Below are positions 23,366 to 38,300 of a stretch of DNA of 64,000 nucleotides, one piece after another. Under the pieces are notes generated by a model. The model did no database searches, was not told where the DNA came from, and saw only the letters and a program-made list of their open reading frames with translations. Position 1 is the first letter of the stretch, and the number at the start of each line of letters is the position of its first letter. A program made the position numbers and the translations under genes. This stretch comes from Corella eumyota. Its lineage: Eukaryota > Chordata > Ascidiacea > Phlebobranchia > Corellidae. Where the stretch lies: positions 20,832,001 to 20,896,000 of the forward strand of contig OY720098.1 of assembly GCA_963082875.1 (NCBI GenBank), read 5' to 3'.

Positions 23366-26300
23366 GTGATATAAAATTAGTTTTTTTATTTATGAATTTT
23401 AAATGGTACTTGAATTACTGTTTAAATAATTTAGTTTTAACTCTGTATCATCTGTACATGTGAAGTTTGCAGCATAAAATATATATATAAATATGTTCTA
23501 TTTATACACCTACAAAATAAATAAAACTGTGTGCACCTGTAAGTTAGTGTGAGCAAAAGTATAGATTTGTATTATATTATTACAGTTAAAACGCCATCTG
23601 CAGGGCGGGCTATTGACTAGTGTAAATAATTAAGACATTAATCAGTGATGTGACAGATTAGTTAAGGTGCCATTTTATGTAGCAAATGTATTAAAGGGTT
23701 ACTGAATTTTATGCTGTAAACTTTATCACAATAAATTAACGAATAAACTTAAACATATTGTAACAAACAGGAACATTAATTAAGTGTTCTGTAGCACAAT
23801 TCACACAAACTATCACACACATATTATTTTGTTTAGTCATCATTACTACCAGGAGATATTGTAATGCCAGGAACCAACTACAAATCAGTTGAAACCAAAT
23901 TGGAACCTTTATGTCCAATGTTGTCCGATATTTTGACTGATGAACAAATAAGAAATTTAGCGAACGATCTGTACAATGACAAACATATTTCTAAAGGTAG
24001 GTATCTATATTTTTTGGATACCTGTTGATACTAGCGAAAACCATTTTACCTAATGGACGTATTCTCAAAAGAATCTTTTTTTTCGTAGAAATTCGTCAAG
24101 GGGAATTAATAAAAAATTGGTTGTTATTGGTAAAATAATGTTTTTGTAATTTTTATACTAAATTTTTTACTTATAAGAAATGTTGTCAATCAAAATTTAC
24201 AATATGGGATTTTTAATATTAAGAAGTGTTTGTTTTTTACTTAAGTTTATTTGATTTTATATCAGAAAGTTTAAGAAAAATTATAAAAAATGTTTACATT
24301 TAAGGCCAACACAAGAGGTTCAAACTTTCAAATGAGGGTGACAAATCAACAGGTTTATCTCCAAGGCTAACTGAACCTGGTTTAATGTTTAAACTTTTGG
24401 AAAGTTTAAAACTTAATGTAAAAAAAAATTGGGAAAACGATTTTTTGAAAGCTATAAAAAAAAGTTTGTAAAAATTAGTTATTTTGTATCAATTGTTTAT
24501 ACCTGATCACTATTTGAATATAGTTGATTATTTACTACATATGTACCATCTGTTTTTTATACATAATTTGTTGTAGATTGAAATTATTAACTTGATTTTA
24601 TATTTTGAAATATAATATTTAATTTATTTAAAGCGTCAATTGTATTGCAAATATTTTTTTTTGTAAGCTTTTAGTTTTTTTATAATTATTAAATCTTATG
24701 ATACATAATGCTGTATTCAAGTTATATTACAAGAGTCACAGATAATTGACGATGTATAAACCTTAAATTAACTTGTATTTAGACGTAGCTGTGTTATATG
24801 AACTGATGTCACGGTGTTTAATTTCAAACAATTCTTTGCTTTGCTACCTTTGTCAAAATTGGGAACTCTTTAAACAAAAACGAGATATTGTAACTCAAGT
24901 TGCTATGCAACAGTTACCTATGTTTGATGAAAGGTAATATTGTATTGTGTTTGTTAAATACTTTATTATTTTTTTTTTTTTTATTGTTAAAAAGACAAAG
25001 ATTGGTAAAAAAACAACAATTTACTTTTTTACTGTGAACTCGAGTATTAATTGTTGTTTAATTACACAAAATATTTTTTTAATGTTTAAAGCAGTATTTT
25101 AAAAACTGTTTTTTATTTTCAGTAAAAAACCAAAACATACAGATTGGCTTCTTTATATGTTGTCAATTGCTGTAAAATTAGATGATCAAAGTTTGCAAGG
25201 ATTTGTTAAAACACTACAATCTAGTTTAAATGATCCCACAGCAACTTTATTGTATGAGGATAGATTTACCGAAAGACCATACACTACTTTACCCATGGTA
25301 GCTTTTAAATACAAAATATTATGCCAATATACTTTATTTATTGTATTAACATGAAAATTGTTTTTAATTTTCCTAAAATTAATCTATTTTTAAAGTTAAG
25401 CAGTAGAAGCTATTATATTATGCTAATACTCCTGTACAATATTAAAAATTTAGGTTATTGTTGGCAACCACAGTACAAACAGTTCACTTCCTTCTTTCAA
25501 TGAAACCCGAGGACAACAACGAAGTTATCAGGCAATTATTAACTAAAAATAAATTAAAAAAAATGTTGTATGGGTATTATATATTTAATATAGCATAGAA
25601 TTTAAAGCACTAGTTGTATTTACTTTCTTAAATTAATTATTTATTTTTCTACTCCTTGTAATTATTCTTAATAATTATATTTAGGATAACAGTAATGGTT
25701 CCACTCAACAAATAGAAGTAAGTTTAAATTTATATATAATATTATATATTGTCTCATTTACTTAATAGGCCTTTACTTATCCTATACTTTAGTCTATATC
25801 TGTTTGATATACTGTGGTCATTTTACTTTTTTATTTCGATAATTAATTCTTTTTTGTGGCAATAATTCAACAGATATTTTTTATTAAGATGTATTTTAAG
25901 AGGATATTTTTTAAAACTAAGTTATTTTTTTTAATAAAAAGTTAGTTTCACTTTCATAAACAAATGTTATTTAAATTATGCTTTTAATAAACTAAATGAC
26001 TATTTAAACATTAATTTTAGGCTGGTTCATTTGACTTCAATTCTGAAAATGATCAATCTTTGCCGCAACCACAACCGATGGTAAATACTATTTATTTTAT
26101 TTTATTAAACTGTATTCCTCTTTATACCCCTTTTCTCTGTATTATAACAGGATGAAAATGTGGTTGTGCAGCAGCCTTCTTCTAACAAACTTGCTCCATC
26201 TATTAAAGAGGTAACTGTTTAAATTAGTTAGGCTAACAAAACTATTAGGTTTGTTTTGGGCATTTTTTGTTCTTATTTACTAATAGTATTATTTATGTTA

Positions 26301-29300
26301 AATTGATCACAACACTTGGGCAATAATTTGCTATAATAAATTGCTTAACTGGTTTTGTTTAATATCATGAGTACAAATGATATCTAACTGGGTAATAGGC
26401 AATTATTAATTTTTTTTAGGAAAACATCTCAGTTAAAAGTTATTCATCGGATGAAGACAGTCAGGTTATTTTTTAATTTGATTTATAACGATTTTATAAA
26501 AATTTAATATGCATATTTGAAAAATGGAATTTAAATAATTTATTTTTCAGAGTTTTGCCTCTGATGCTGATTCTACCTCTTCTCTTTTCTTGCATGCAGT
26601 TGAAATTGAAGACAAACTGGTTTGTTTGATTACTATGTTAGGAAATTTGCTGACAAGTGGACAAGTGAAAAGAATTGCTCATGAACTTACTAGACTCCAC
26701 CATCTATCTAGAAGTAATTAATATAAATTTTTATAAATATATTTTCATGTTACGTAACAACATATTTAAAATTTATTTGAATGTGTTTTTTTTTATAAAT
26801 TGAGTTATTTTTGTATGTATTTTTTCTTTGATGATTGTAGGGTAACTTCACAGGCCCTACACTGAGTAACATCTGTTAGTCCAACAGAGTGTTAAGTTGC
26901 CTTGTGGAGTTTGGGATATTTTTAAAATCTTTCATCAATAAAAAATCTGACAATTGCTTTAAGTTTGACAAAAGTTAATGCCATTTATAGCTCCTTATTA
27001 AAATAACCCACAACTTAAAAAAGTGGGGACTTACTTACAAACCTCATGCTGTAAAGTGTTACATTTTTAAAATATTTAATAATTAATTTGTGGTTTTAGC
27101 AAAATGTATTATACTTAAGTAAAAAAGGTTTTACTCAAGAGCACTACAAAATTTTTTTCTTAGATTTTTAGCACAATTTTTAACTAATATTGTAAATGTA
27201 TCTAATGCAGCTCAGTACAAAAGTCATTTTCATAAAATTCGCAAAACTGATGATACCTTATCGTTGATGAAGAAACTTGCAGATGGTTTAAAACGAAATG
27301 CTCAAGATAATTGGAAAAAAGATTTTGTTAAAGCAATTAAAATACTTGGTAGGTATTAAAACTATAAGTATTATTTAAAGTATTAACAATCTTTATTTTA
27401 ATAGTGTGAAATACATGACAATGTTTGTTTTTATTAAAGATAACTCGCAACTTACCTTTGTCCTGGAAAGATGGTTATTTTCACACAAGAATGGTCAAAT
27501 ATTAAGAAAATTGTTTAACAATTGGGAAAATATTGAACAACACAAACTTAATGTAATTACAATCGCTGAGGACATGAATATTGTGGTTTCTAATTCTAAA
27601 AGGTATTTATAACCAAATATTTATGTTCAGTTTTGTTTTTAGTCATTGGTACGAATTCAACTTGGGTTTTTTCAACTACATTCAACTACATACGTCATAT
27701 CAAAATTTTATTTAACTGTTTTGTAATAAAAAAAAATTTTTATTATGTTTTGTAGTGAAATGAAAAAGAGAAACTGGTTTTTATGGATTTTGACAACAGC
27801 GATGTCATGGGGAGACAATTACTTGTTTCAATTTGAGAATAATATCGAAAGATTTCTAACTACAAATAAACCCCAGTCTGTAAGTGTTTTGTTTCTGTTG
27901 AATTTGTTAACTAAAAATAAAAAAATAAAGTTAAAATAATGTTTTACTCATTCTTTAAGTGTGTTAAAGTTGTGGTACTTGTTTTTATAAAATTAAAATT
28001 TTTTTAAATTATAGTGAACCTGATTTATTATTGTATGTTGTAAAAAATTGCCTTAAACAAAATTCTAGTTTTTATTGGTTTAACTTAAACATTAAATATT
28101 TACCCAAAGTCTTGCACAACGTCATTGTTTGCTTTGGTTCAATTAACCCAATAAAGTTCTAGTTTTTTGTTTGACTATAGATTTATAACAATAGTTGTTA
28201 AAAAAGAAGTATGTCCATTTATCTGTTTTTTTATGTTATGTTTTAAAACTATTTGTTTTTAAATTGATCAAATTAATTTTCTTAAATGTTTTTAGGGACC
28301 TCCAAGAAAAGGAAATGGAAATAATTTGGATCCGATAAACTCAAAACCTTCTAAAGTAAAATTTAACATCTACATAATTTTTAAATCTAAATCAAATTTA
28401 GGAAATCTGAACTTAATTAATTTTTGTTTATTAATTGCACTTCCAGTGGAATTTTGTATTGCCATCTTTTATTTTACTTGCCATAAAAATGATCCCAAAA
28501 AAACTTTATATCATTGGCTTTTATTTAAATTTACAAATTAAAATGTTTAAAAATTTGTTTTAATTTTAGAAAAGTAAAGTTGTCGACAAACCTGATGATA
28601 ACAACCAGATGATAACACCGAAAAATAATTATCAAGAGGTAATATTTATACAGTATGTTTATTATAATATTATAGTCAAAACTTTTGTAACTTTCAGTAT
28701 TTTGTTTGACTAGAGTTATTTTCAGCTTACTAGTCTTAGTTTTATTTGTTACAGAGAATGGAATGTGAACCATCACATGACTCTGAACAAACAAAACAAA
28801 ATTCTGAACCTGAGGTAAAAACATGGCTATTTATTTAAAATTTAAAAAAATAAAACCCTGCTCGATGTATATGTTACAAACATAAACAAGTTTTCGTTAA
28901 AGCTAAATAACTTAGTTTATCCCCATTTATATATTTAGGAAATGGACACAGCCCCTGATATGTCGTCTGGGGATTTACCTAATATTGGACCAGGCTCAAG
29001 GGTAAAACTAGTTTGCCTTTTTAATAAATCTTTATTGGAAAAATCTACTATGATTTTTTTTTTAATAATTAGTTTTTTTATTATTTGCAGACAGCTAAAG
29101 ATGAAAGCTTTGATATTGTTAAGGTAATATTTTATGTTAGCTGCATGTATTTAGCAAAAAAACGAATAACAACAATCTTTTAGTGTTGGTACTGAATTGA
29201 GTAAGAACTTTAAATAACCTAAATGATTTTTGATTAATTTTAGCAAGAGGAAATAGATCATTTGGAAAATGAGCAAAATGACGTAAGTCAAAATTTTGTT

Positions 29301-32300
29301 TGTTGATAAGACAAGAACTTGTTTTTTTTAAACTAAACTAAGTTGTTTAAAGTTAAATTTTAAAACGTCATATACTCTTGTGAAATTTTATTATACTATC
29401 ATCTTGCTGGGTCAATAATATGATTAAAAGATAAAAATAATTTATCAAGGTTTCCGAGCCATATCAAAAAGCCATTCCTGTCACTTGCGGTGCTATCTAC
29501 CCTCGGTTACCTTCATATGATACAGAAAATGTTTTTGTAAGTTGTCTTTCAATATTTTATATTTAATTATATGTACACATTTCTAAAATTTAAATTAAAT
29601 TATATATAAAATAGGTACTAAATATTTTAATATCTGTTTAAACTTGTAGACTTAAATAAATGACAATTTAGTATACAATTTAGTATAATCATTTTTAAAA
29701 GTAAATCTATTTAATATAAATTATAGAAAAATAGTATGTTTGTATTATTAGCCTAATCATAACTGTGTAAATGATTATAGGGGCAAGGTTTACCTCCAGG
29801 GACACTTGATCCATTGCAATCTGATCCTTTAAACATTCAAACAAGTTCAACTTATGTAGAACTTCATTCTCAGACAAGCAATGCTGAGAAGAAAAATTCT
29901 GCCATCACTAAAGAAAAGATCAATGTTGATTCTATTCAAGTAAGTTATTCTGTATTAAAATGTTAATAAATATGCCAATGTAAACTTCTTCACATTTTTA
30001 TTTAAAAATTAACTTTTTTAAATTGTTGAGTTTTTCATACACAAAGTAATTTTTAGTTCTTAAATATTTTTATTAAATTTTGTTTTAAGGTTGAAATAAC
30101 TGAAATAGAAAACCAAATAGAAAAGTTGCTTCAAACAAAAACGTATGAAGAGAAAAAAATCATCGAAATAAAAGTAAATAAAAAAATTAGCATTTGTTTT
30201 AAATATTGTTTCACTAGTAATATAGTTAAAGTATTTTATAAATAAAGTGTTTGAGTAATTATTGTGCTGACTTTTGTGATATTTTTAGGAATGTTCCAAG
30301 GGATTGGTTATTGAGACAGAGCTGTATTTAAATTCACTTCAAACATACAATGAAGATGAAACTTTAAAACCAATATTTGAGGTATTTATAAAATATAACT
30401 AAGTAATTATAAAAATGTTAATTTTTTATTGCTTTTTATAGGCTAAACTAAATAAAGTTGAAACTAAATTGGCTGAAACAAAAAAAAGTGCTTTACTTAA
30501 AGGAGAAGAACTAAACAAAATTGAGGTAGTGCATTCTATTTCACTTTTAGAAGTATTTTTGTTTTATTTAGCCTTGGACAATACATAGAACTTTTTATAT
30601 TACATTTAATTTTTTTTGCAAAAATGCAAAGGTTACAGGATAATTGAAGTTTTTAAATATTAATATAAAGGGTGAAATGAAGGAACTTTATGAGCGACGA
30701 GATGCTTTGAAAAAGGAATTTAAAATGGCCAATAGTTTTTCAAGCGAGGAATTCAAGGTATTGTATATTATAATGAAATAAATTAAATATATATAAATAA
30801 CTAGGTTATCACACCTTGTTGACAACAACTTGTTGACAACAAGCAATTGCGGTTGTCAAACATTTATTAAAAAATATTTTGTATAAATTTTCATCTTTTT
30901 TTTGTGTAGACAAATTTTGATACTGTAGAAGAGAAATTGGGAGAACTTATTAATAATTTAGAAGTTACTGCCATTGAGGAAGAACAAACTAAAGTAACAA
31001 ATAACAAATTTAAAAAAAAATTGACGTAAAATATAATGTGGTAGAAACATAATGTGGTAGAAAAGGGCTGGTAAAAAATGTGGCTTTGGTTTGTTAAGTG
31101 ATAAAAGCAACAAAAAACGTTTTTTTTGCTTTATTACTTCTCCCAAACCTACTGCGTTTTATCACTGCTAGTGCATGCAAATTATTGAAAAAATAGCTTA
31201 CTAAAAAATTGCCTACACATGCAAGTTAAAATTTAATGGCTTAACTGGTCGAAAAAATTAAATTATATTTTTTATACATTTTAAATATGTTAGTTATTAC
31301 CAAATGCAATTTAGTTTCGATCTATGAAAATTTTAATTTAACATCGATAACTATCTATTGATTAGGTTTAACAATGGTTCGAATTATTTTAAACATATAA
31401 TCTTAGACTTAATTTTTATTACTTTTAAGTCGATGGTTTTAAAACTGGAAAATGAATTAAAAAATGTCCAAGAAAGAGCAAAAATCAACAATAAATTGTT
31501 AAAGGTTTGTTTTTAAATTTGTGAGTTAAAGTGATTAACTTATGTATTATCTGGAAGATATTACAATTTTTACAGTATTTACCTTGCAAAAGTTATAACT
31601 ATTTTTTAAATGTTAGTTACAAGAAACAACAGCAAATCAATTAAAAGATCATCAAATTAAGCTTGCAATATTAGAAACCAAGAAAATTGAACTAAAAGTA
31701 AATAGCTTAACATATATTAATTTTTAAACACTAAAATTGATTAGTATAATTTATATGTTTTTAATATTAATATTTAAATTATAGAAGCAAGTTGATGAGG
31801 TACAAGTTAAAAAATCTGAGTTACTGGAACCGAATTTTTTATTAAAAGAAAATGTTGAAGAAAATTCTGGACCTTCAGCAAACACAAGATCAAAATCAAA
31901 GGAAAATGAAAATAAAAAAACACAACAGGTTTGTTTTAAATTAAACAATTTTAAAACAAAAAAAGTTTTTTTTAACAGAATTTTTTACAAAATTACCAAC
32001 TTTTTGCAAAGTTAACAAGTTTTTTATTACATAAATCTGCTTCTTTTGTGAAAAAAATATTGTTAAATTTGTGTATTTGCTTTTTATTATCTGTATTTAA
32101 ACAAAGTCAAAAAACTCTTTTAAGGTTCCTGACAATACTCAAAACACCAATAGTGATAAGGCTGTTCAGCTAAAAGAAGATCATTTTTCAAACAATAATG
32201 GTGTAAAAAAAGTAGGTTTTTTGTATGGTATAATAAATATAAAATAATTTTGAATGGAATCAATGCTGCAAGGTTTATTTTTTACTTACATTGACATTTT

Positions 32301-35300
32301 TTAAATTGCTTAAGGATATAATATAGAGTTATTTTTAAGATATACAGGTTAAAGTTTTTGCAAACATCACAAAAAGGAAAATTTTTTAACTCTTGTCCCG
32401 AGTCATGTGACATAAATGTTTTTGCTACAAACTAATGCTTAACTGAAATTTTTTTATTTATGCAAGATTCTTTTCTGCAAAAAAATTATTTGTGATTTTT
32501 GCAACTTTAAAACCTGAAAACTACTTTATCACTATAGATAATAATACTGTCCCCGAGCAAGGTAGAAAAACTATTATGACTAAATAATAACCTATAATAA
32601 CCAATATTAACCTTTAGGCTGCATGATCTCTTTGTAAAAAAATGGGTTACAAAATTAACTTTATAAAATGTAAAAGATCTAAGGTAACTTGAGTATTTTT
32701 TTAAAGACTTTGGAACGCAAAAGAGAAATTGAAAATTCGGAAAAGGTTTCTTATGCAGATAAAGCAAAAGGTTTTTATTTGTTGTGTATTTTCAACTTAT
32801 AAATTTTCATGGTTTTTTTATTACAAATAATTTAATTTATACTAGCCTAGTTATTATCTTAATTGTTTTAAAAGTAGTGTTATGTATATCAACAAATAGT
32901 ACATACAGGTAAATCCCAAACTTCAAAACCTCCTCAACAAAAAAAGATTAAAATTATAAGACAAGAGTCTAAGGATATTGCCTCAAACACTAACTCAAAT
33001 TTTGATAGAATTTCTTCAAAAGGTAAGAATGATAAATAGAGTTGCTATGCTATAGTAAGCTTGCTTACAAATGGAATTATTCTATAATACTTTAATGTTA
33101 CACAGATAAATTGCACTTTAATTTATGCCTATAAAATAATTTTTTCAGGAAAAATCATAGTCGAATTTCAAGCTATTCTTGATACTCAGATGTTTGACAA
33201 CAACCAGGAATTATGTTTATATGATGTTAAGGAAGTCATGGCTTATCCTATGTTTTTATGTCCAGTGTAAGCCTGTTTATTTTTATTTTTATTTTTTATA
33301 TTTTACACATACAAATCTATTAAACTTAAAAACATTTGTAATTATAGGAGAAAACAGTTCACGTTTATAATGGATTTGGAAAAAACACGACGGAATTTTA
33401 TTTATAAATATTTAATTCGAGACATCACAACAAATGAATTGTACTGGGAGTTTCTACCTTCCAAATATGATTACTATAATGGAATTCGTAACCGAAAGAT
33501 TACAATACAGTATGGTAAGTTGTGCTTGTGTGTTAGCAATATTAAAAAAAAATAAAAGTTAAAAAATAGATATTGTTTATATTAGCAAACTTTTAATATA
33601 AAAATACATTTTATTAGAATTATGTGAACATGTTTAAAAAAAATTCCATAACAACACTTAATAAGGGTTTTGTGTGTAATTGTTGTAATATTGTTGCATT
33701 AATATAAAAAAACTGCATGTTTTTAGATCAAGTTGAATATTTCATGTCTCTGGATGTTATTCAGATGAAAGAAATGAAAATAAAGCAATATGAAGCGGTG
33801 GCTCAAAATATCTTTCCACAGTTTCTTCCACCATTTAATTTAATTCAACTTGAAGTTGGTGATTTTGGAATGCCCCTATGCTTTTATATTGTAAGTTTAG
33901 CTAGCTGGTTTAAAGCTGCGAATAGTGGGATAAAAATTATCCAGGAACATTACTTTGATGATGCAAATGTATCTTATATAAAATCAAAGGTAAGATTATT
34001 AATTTGATTAATCTGAACAATTACTATTCAAACAAAATTTGTAATATATATTGTTATTAAAAGTTTTTTTTTTAACTTAAGGTTGTAATAATGTGACATT
34101 TGTAGAAACAAGTTTGTTTTAAGTTAACTTTGTTTTAGGCTTCATGTTTAACACCATTTATTCATCAAATAAGTGAAGATAAAGTAAAAAATAAATCAAT
34201 GAAGTCGAATTGCAAACGTATTTTGGGAATGATGGTAGTGTTGTGTTTAATGGAATATAATAGTGTTTCCTATGATGACAAAACAACCAAAGCTGAGATT
34301 TGTAATTGTTTGAGCTTGAATGATATTGACGAAGATGCACAAGTTCAAATTGAAAAAAATTTCAACATCTTTTTTAGCAATTGGCCATACAAACAAAAGT
34401 AAGTGGATTTAAGATTGTTAATTTTAGTTTACATATTTTATCAAGTACATTTATTCATAAATTGGTAACATAAAGTTCAAAAAAATGTATTATGTGCATT
34501 ATAATTGATGCTTTTAAATTTAGTAACTTATACAGAATCGGCACATTTTAACAATAATTTTTTAAATTTTAGTTATCAAAACAAACCGGTTGAGATATTT
34601 GAAAAATGTCTAAGAAAGTTAAATGAAGTACCTGAAATTGTTCTTGTTCTTCCACTGTACTCATTAGTGCGAAAAACACCTTCTGAATTAGAACATGCAC
34701 CTGGATTTCGTATTTCTGAAAATAATGAAAAAAAATTTAAGTCAAAGCAAAACCAAAAGTAAGTAGCTTAGGCATACTGTGGTCTATGATTATTTAGCTT
34801 TTGATTTAAATTTTTGGGGTTAAGTTTTTTAATATTTACTGCTATACAAATGTTCCACAGAGCCATTATAGAAATGGCACCAAAAGTATGCACTATGCTG
34901 TTAAGATTTCCATCAATAAAAAGTTATTATCAAGATATGTTAAGTCTTGAGTCGGTTACGACAATGTTGTGTGACTATCCATCTCTAAGAAAAATATTTG
35001 ATGATAGGGGGATTTTTAAAAAAATTGAATATATGTGGGTACAACTTGCAAAAATACAACAAACAGAGGTAATGCAATGTTCTGAATATAGGTGTATTGT
35101 CATTCATTTATTAATTATATCTTTTCGAAAAACTTTTTAGGTAATGAATTTTAAAAAAGTTTAAAGTTATACAATTTAAATGAAAAATCAGAAAAACTTA
35201 TTTTTTTCTAAATTGTGCTTCATTTGTTTTAGCCCATCACCGAGGAAGTATTTGTTAAAATTACAAATTATTTTTTTGTATATCTTCGAGAACAGTTGGA

Positions 35301-38300
35301 GGAAATTAAACTGCATAAGTAAGTTGCTGTGACAGTGTGTTGTTTTTTTACTTTAGCAATATGTAGTTTTATTTTGACAGTTTTTAAAAAGTTTTTTTTG
35401 GAACTTTTAAATTATATTACCAAATTATATATTGCAGTGAAAATATAGAAAAATCAGCCAAAACTTTACTTGCATACTCAAAAAAAGTAAATGTTATATT
35501 GAACAATGTTTATTTTCATTTAAAACATGATGTTGAAACAAACAGTGGTTTTATTTCATACACTTTACAATGGATTGATTGCATTTTGGAAAATTCTCAT
35601 TATATTGCCCAGGTACATTTTATTGTAAAAAATATTAAATGGTTATAGAAATAGTTGGTTGAATGTAATTAAAAATATAAGGTGGTTATTAGTTTTGATT
35701 TTAACTTTGTTAATTTTTTTTGTGACTAGAATTTTAAGAAAGATATTTCACAAACACAAAAATTGAAAGAGGTAATTCAGGATATATATCGATCTCTTAT
35801 AAAAACATTTCAGAAGATTTTTGAAGAGATGCCATTTTATCAAAACATTGGTCTACAAACAATTCAAGTATATATTTATGTACAACTTGTATACAAACTA
35901 ACTTAAAATTCAGTTTTACCAATACCAGTAAAAAATTATGACCTCACATGTGTAAAATATTTATATACACATTATAACAGTTGTGGAATGCACTAATAAC
36001 AAGAGTTTGGTTTCAAGATGATTTTACTACAATGTGGACTCAGAATTTAATGCATTTTATCCAAGAGTTTATATATAAGGTTAGTGGAGGTTTTAACAAA
36101 TTTTTTTTCAGAAAAATAACTGAAAAGTAAAAATATTTTTATTTTGTTTAGAAATATCAAACTAAGTTAAATGATTTGCTTGAGTTTTATGCAAAAGACT
36201 TGGAAGTTTTTAAACCGAATGAAAGAGTTTCTGAATGTTTCTCAAATGTTGTTATAAATCTTTTTGACAAAGAATCGCAAAGGGTAAAATTATTTTTTAA
36301 ATCAAATTTAATCCTGATTTTTTTTACTTAAATAATATAACTGCTCACGAAAAGTTATAAAAGCTTAAATTGATAGGGTAGTAGATTTGCTTTTTTTTAT
36401 TAATAGGGTAGTAGATTTGCCCAGTGGATTGATAGCAACATTTTTAATGCACCGAACATGTCCAAGATTTGCAGAAAGTTTTTCTCTAAGCAGTGGAAAC
36501 ACATAATTTTAACTCACAACAATAAACTATTTCGAATTCTACAACTTATTTCTACCTGGAAACCTGCTGCAACAATACTTAAAATACTATGTAAGTTATT
36601 ATTAGGACATATTATTTATACCATTTATTTAATAAAAACCTTGGTGGGTTGTTAAAAAAAAATTTATATTTATATTTTTAAAATAAGGCTGATTTTAGTG
36701 ATAAACCTTTAGGAGTTGTAAAAGTTTGCTTTGGCAGTGTAGCTTTTAGAAATGCCTATTAGTTGTATTTGCAAAATTTTTTTAAGTTATAAAAAAAATT
36801 ATCCTGTTTTTTTCTAATTTCTAATTGGTTGTATGTTTTGATATACCATCAACATTAATACGAAACACAAACAGTTTAGAAAAAGTCTAAATTTTTTTAA
36901 AATTATGATTGTTAAGCTTTGTATTTTTATATTAAACAGTTACCTAGTAAAAAACAAAGCAAGGCTTTGGTTTGGAAAATTTAACTTTAAAACCATTGCC
37001 ACTATTACAATATTAGATAAGATTGGTAGGATTTATATCTAACAGAAATCAGTTGGTTCATATTTTTCAAATTTATTGTATGTAGGCTGCTGGCCATATT
37101 GGTTAGCCTTTAAGTTTTAAAATGTAAAAAAAAATAATATCAATACAAAGTAGGACATAGAATTTACTTAGATATACCAAAAATAAAAAAGCTTAGCTAT
37201 CAATAACAGGCCGTTAATCTTTAATAATTTTTTTCAGGCGATCAAAACATTTTAAATAATCTTAAGGAAAAAACAACAATCCAACTAACAGAGGTAAAGG
37301 ATGGAATGGAAGATCTACAAAAGATAATATATTCAGGGAAAATATCAGTTGATGATTTACAAATCGTTATGACAGCAAAGAAGGCATTTGTTGAAGTTTA
37401 CAAGGCAATTGTATGTATGGTTTCAATTTATCGATAAAAGGTGTTTAGATTAAATATTTAACCTAATTTTTTTGTTGATTTCAGTTTGGCTCTTCTGTTG
37501 ATAACTACTTTGAAAAATTCCTTGATTTACGAATAAGTGAAATTAATGCTTTCTATGAAACGAAAAGTGATATTTTATCATTTCTTTCGGTTTGTGATTT
37601 CATCGAAAAAAGTAAGTAAATTATATTATTTGTTTACTAATTTTGCTTGTTAAGCTTTTCGATTATAAATTTTACTTGATATTTTAGATATAAAACTGAA
37701 AGTGCGTAAAGCCTTGCTGGGAAACAAAGTATCTGAAAAAATTCAGGATACTGCTCTTAATAAATTGGTTAAGTGTAGACATGATCCACAGGTTAATCCT
37801 GTTGTCACTTTCTTTGATGTTCCTCAACAATATCAAGTTGTAATTTCACAAATAAAAAATACAAAGGTCAGTTATTAAAATCAAAAGTCTGTAAATAAAA
37901 AACAGAAACCCAAGTTCTACTTTTTATAAAATTTAGGCCATCGACAGCCAAGTGGTTAGAAATGTTTTGAAATCCATTCAACCACCTGAGAAAATAAATA
38001 AAGAAGTTGTGCTGACAATCAATGATGTGATGGACTATTTTTGGATTCCTACAATGATGGCTGTTGCTAAACATGTAGATGACATTAATAATGGTATGTA
38101 TTATATTTTGTGTTTAATTTTTCAACTTTTTATAATATCTCTAACAAATTAATATTTAGGAACATTGTCCTTTCAAACAATGAAGCAAATATTTGAAACT
38201 CTTGATAATTTTGAAATAATTAAGCCAGAACTTGAAACACTTTTGCATATTTACTTCAATGTAACTGGAAAAAAAACTACATTTTTAAAAGAACGACTTC

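Noticed and set aside
28531-28824. 97-codon minus-strand open frame in the linker-exon region
   Set aside because: Spans exons and introns of copy C on the opposite strand without splice signals or recognisable motifs.
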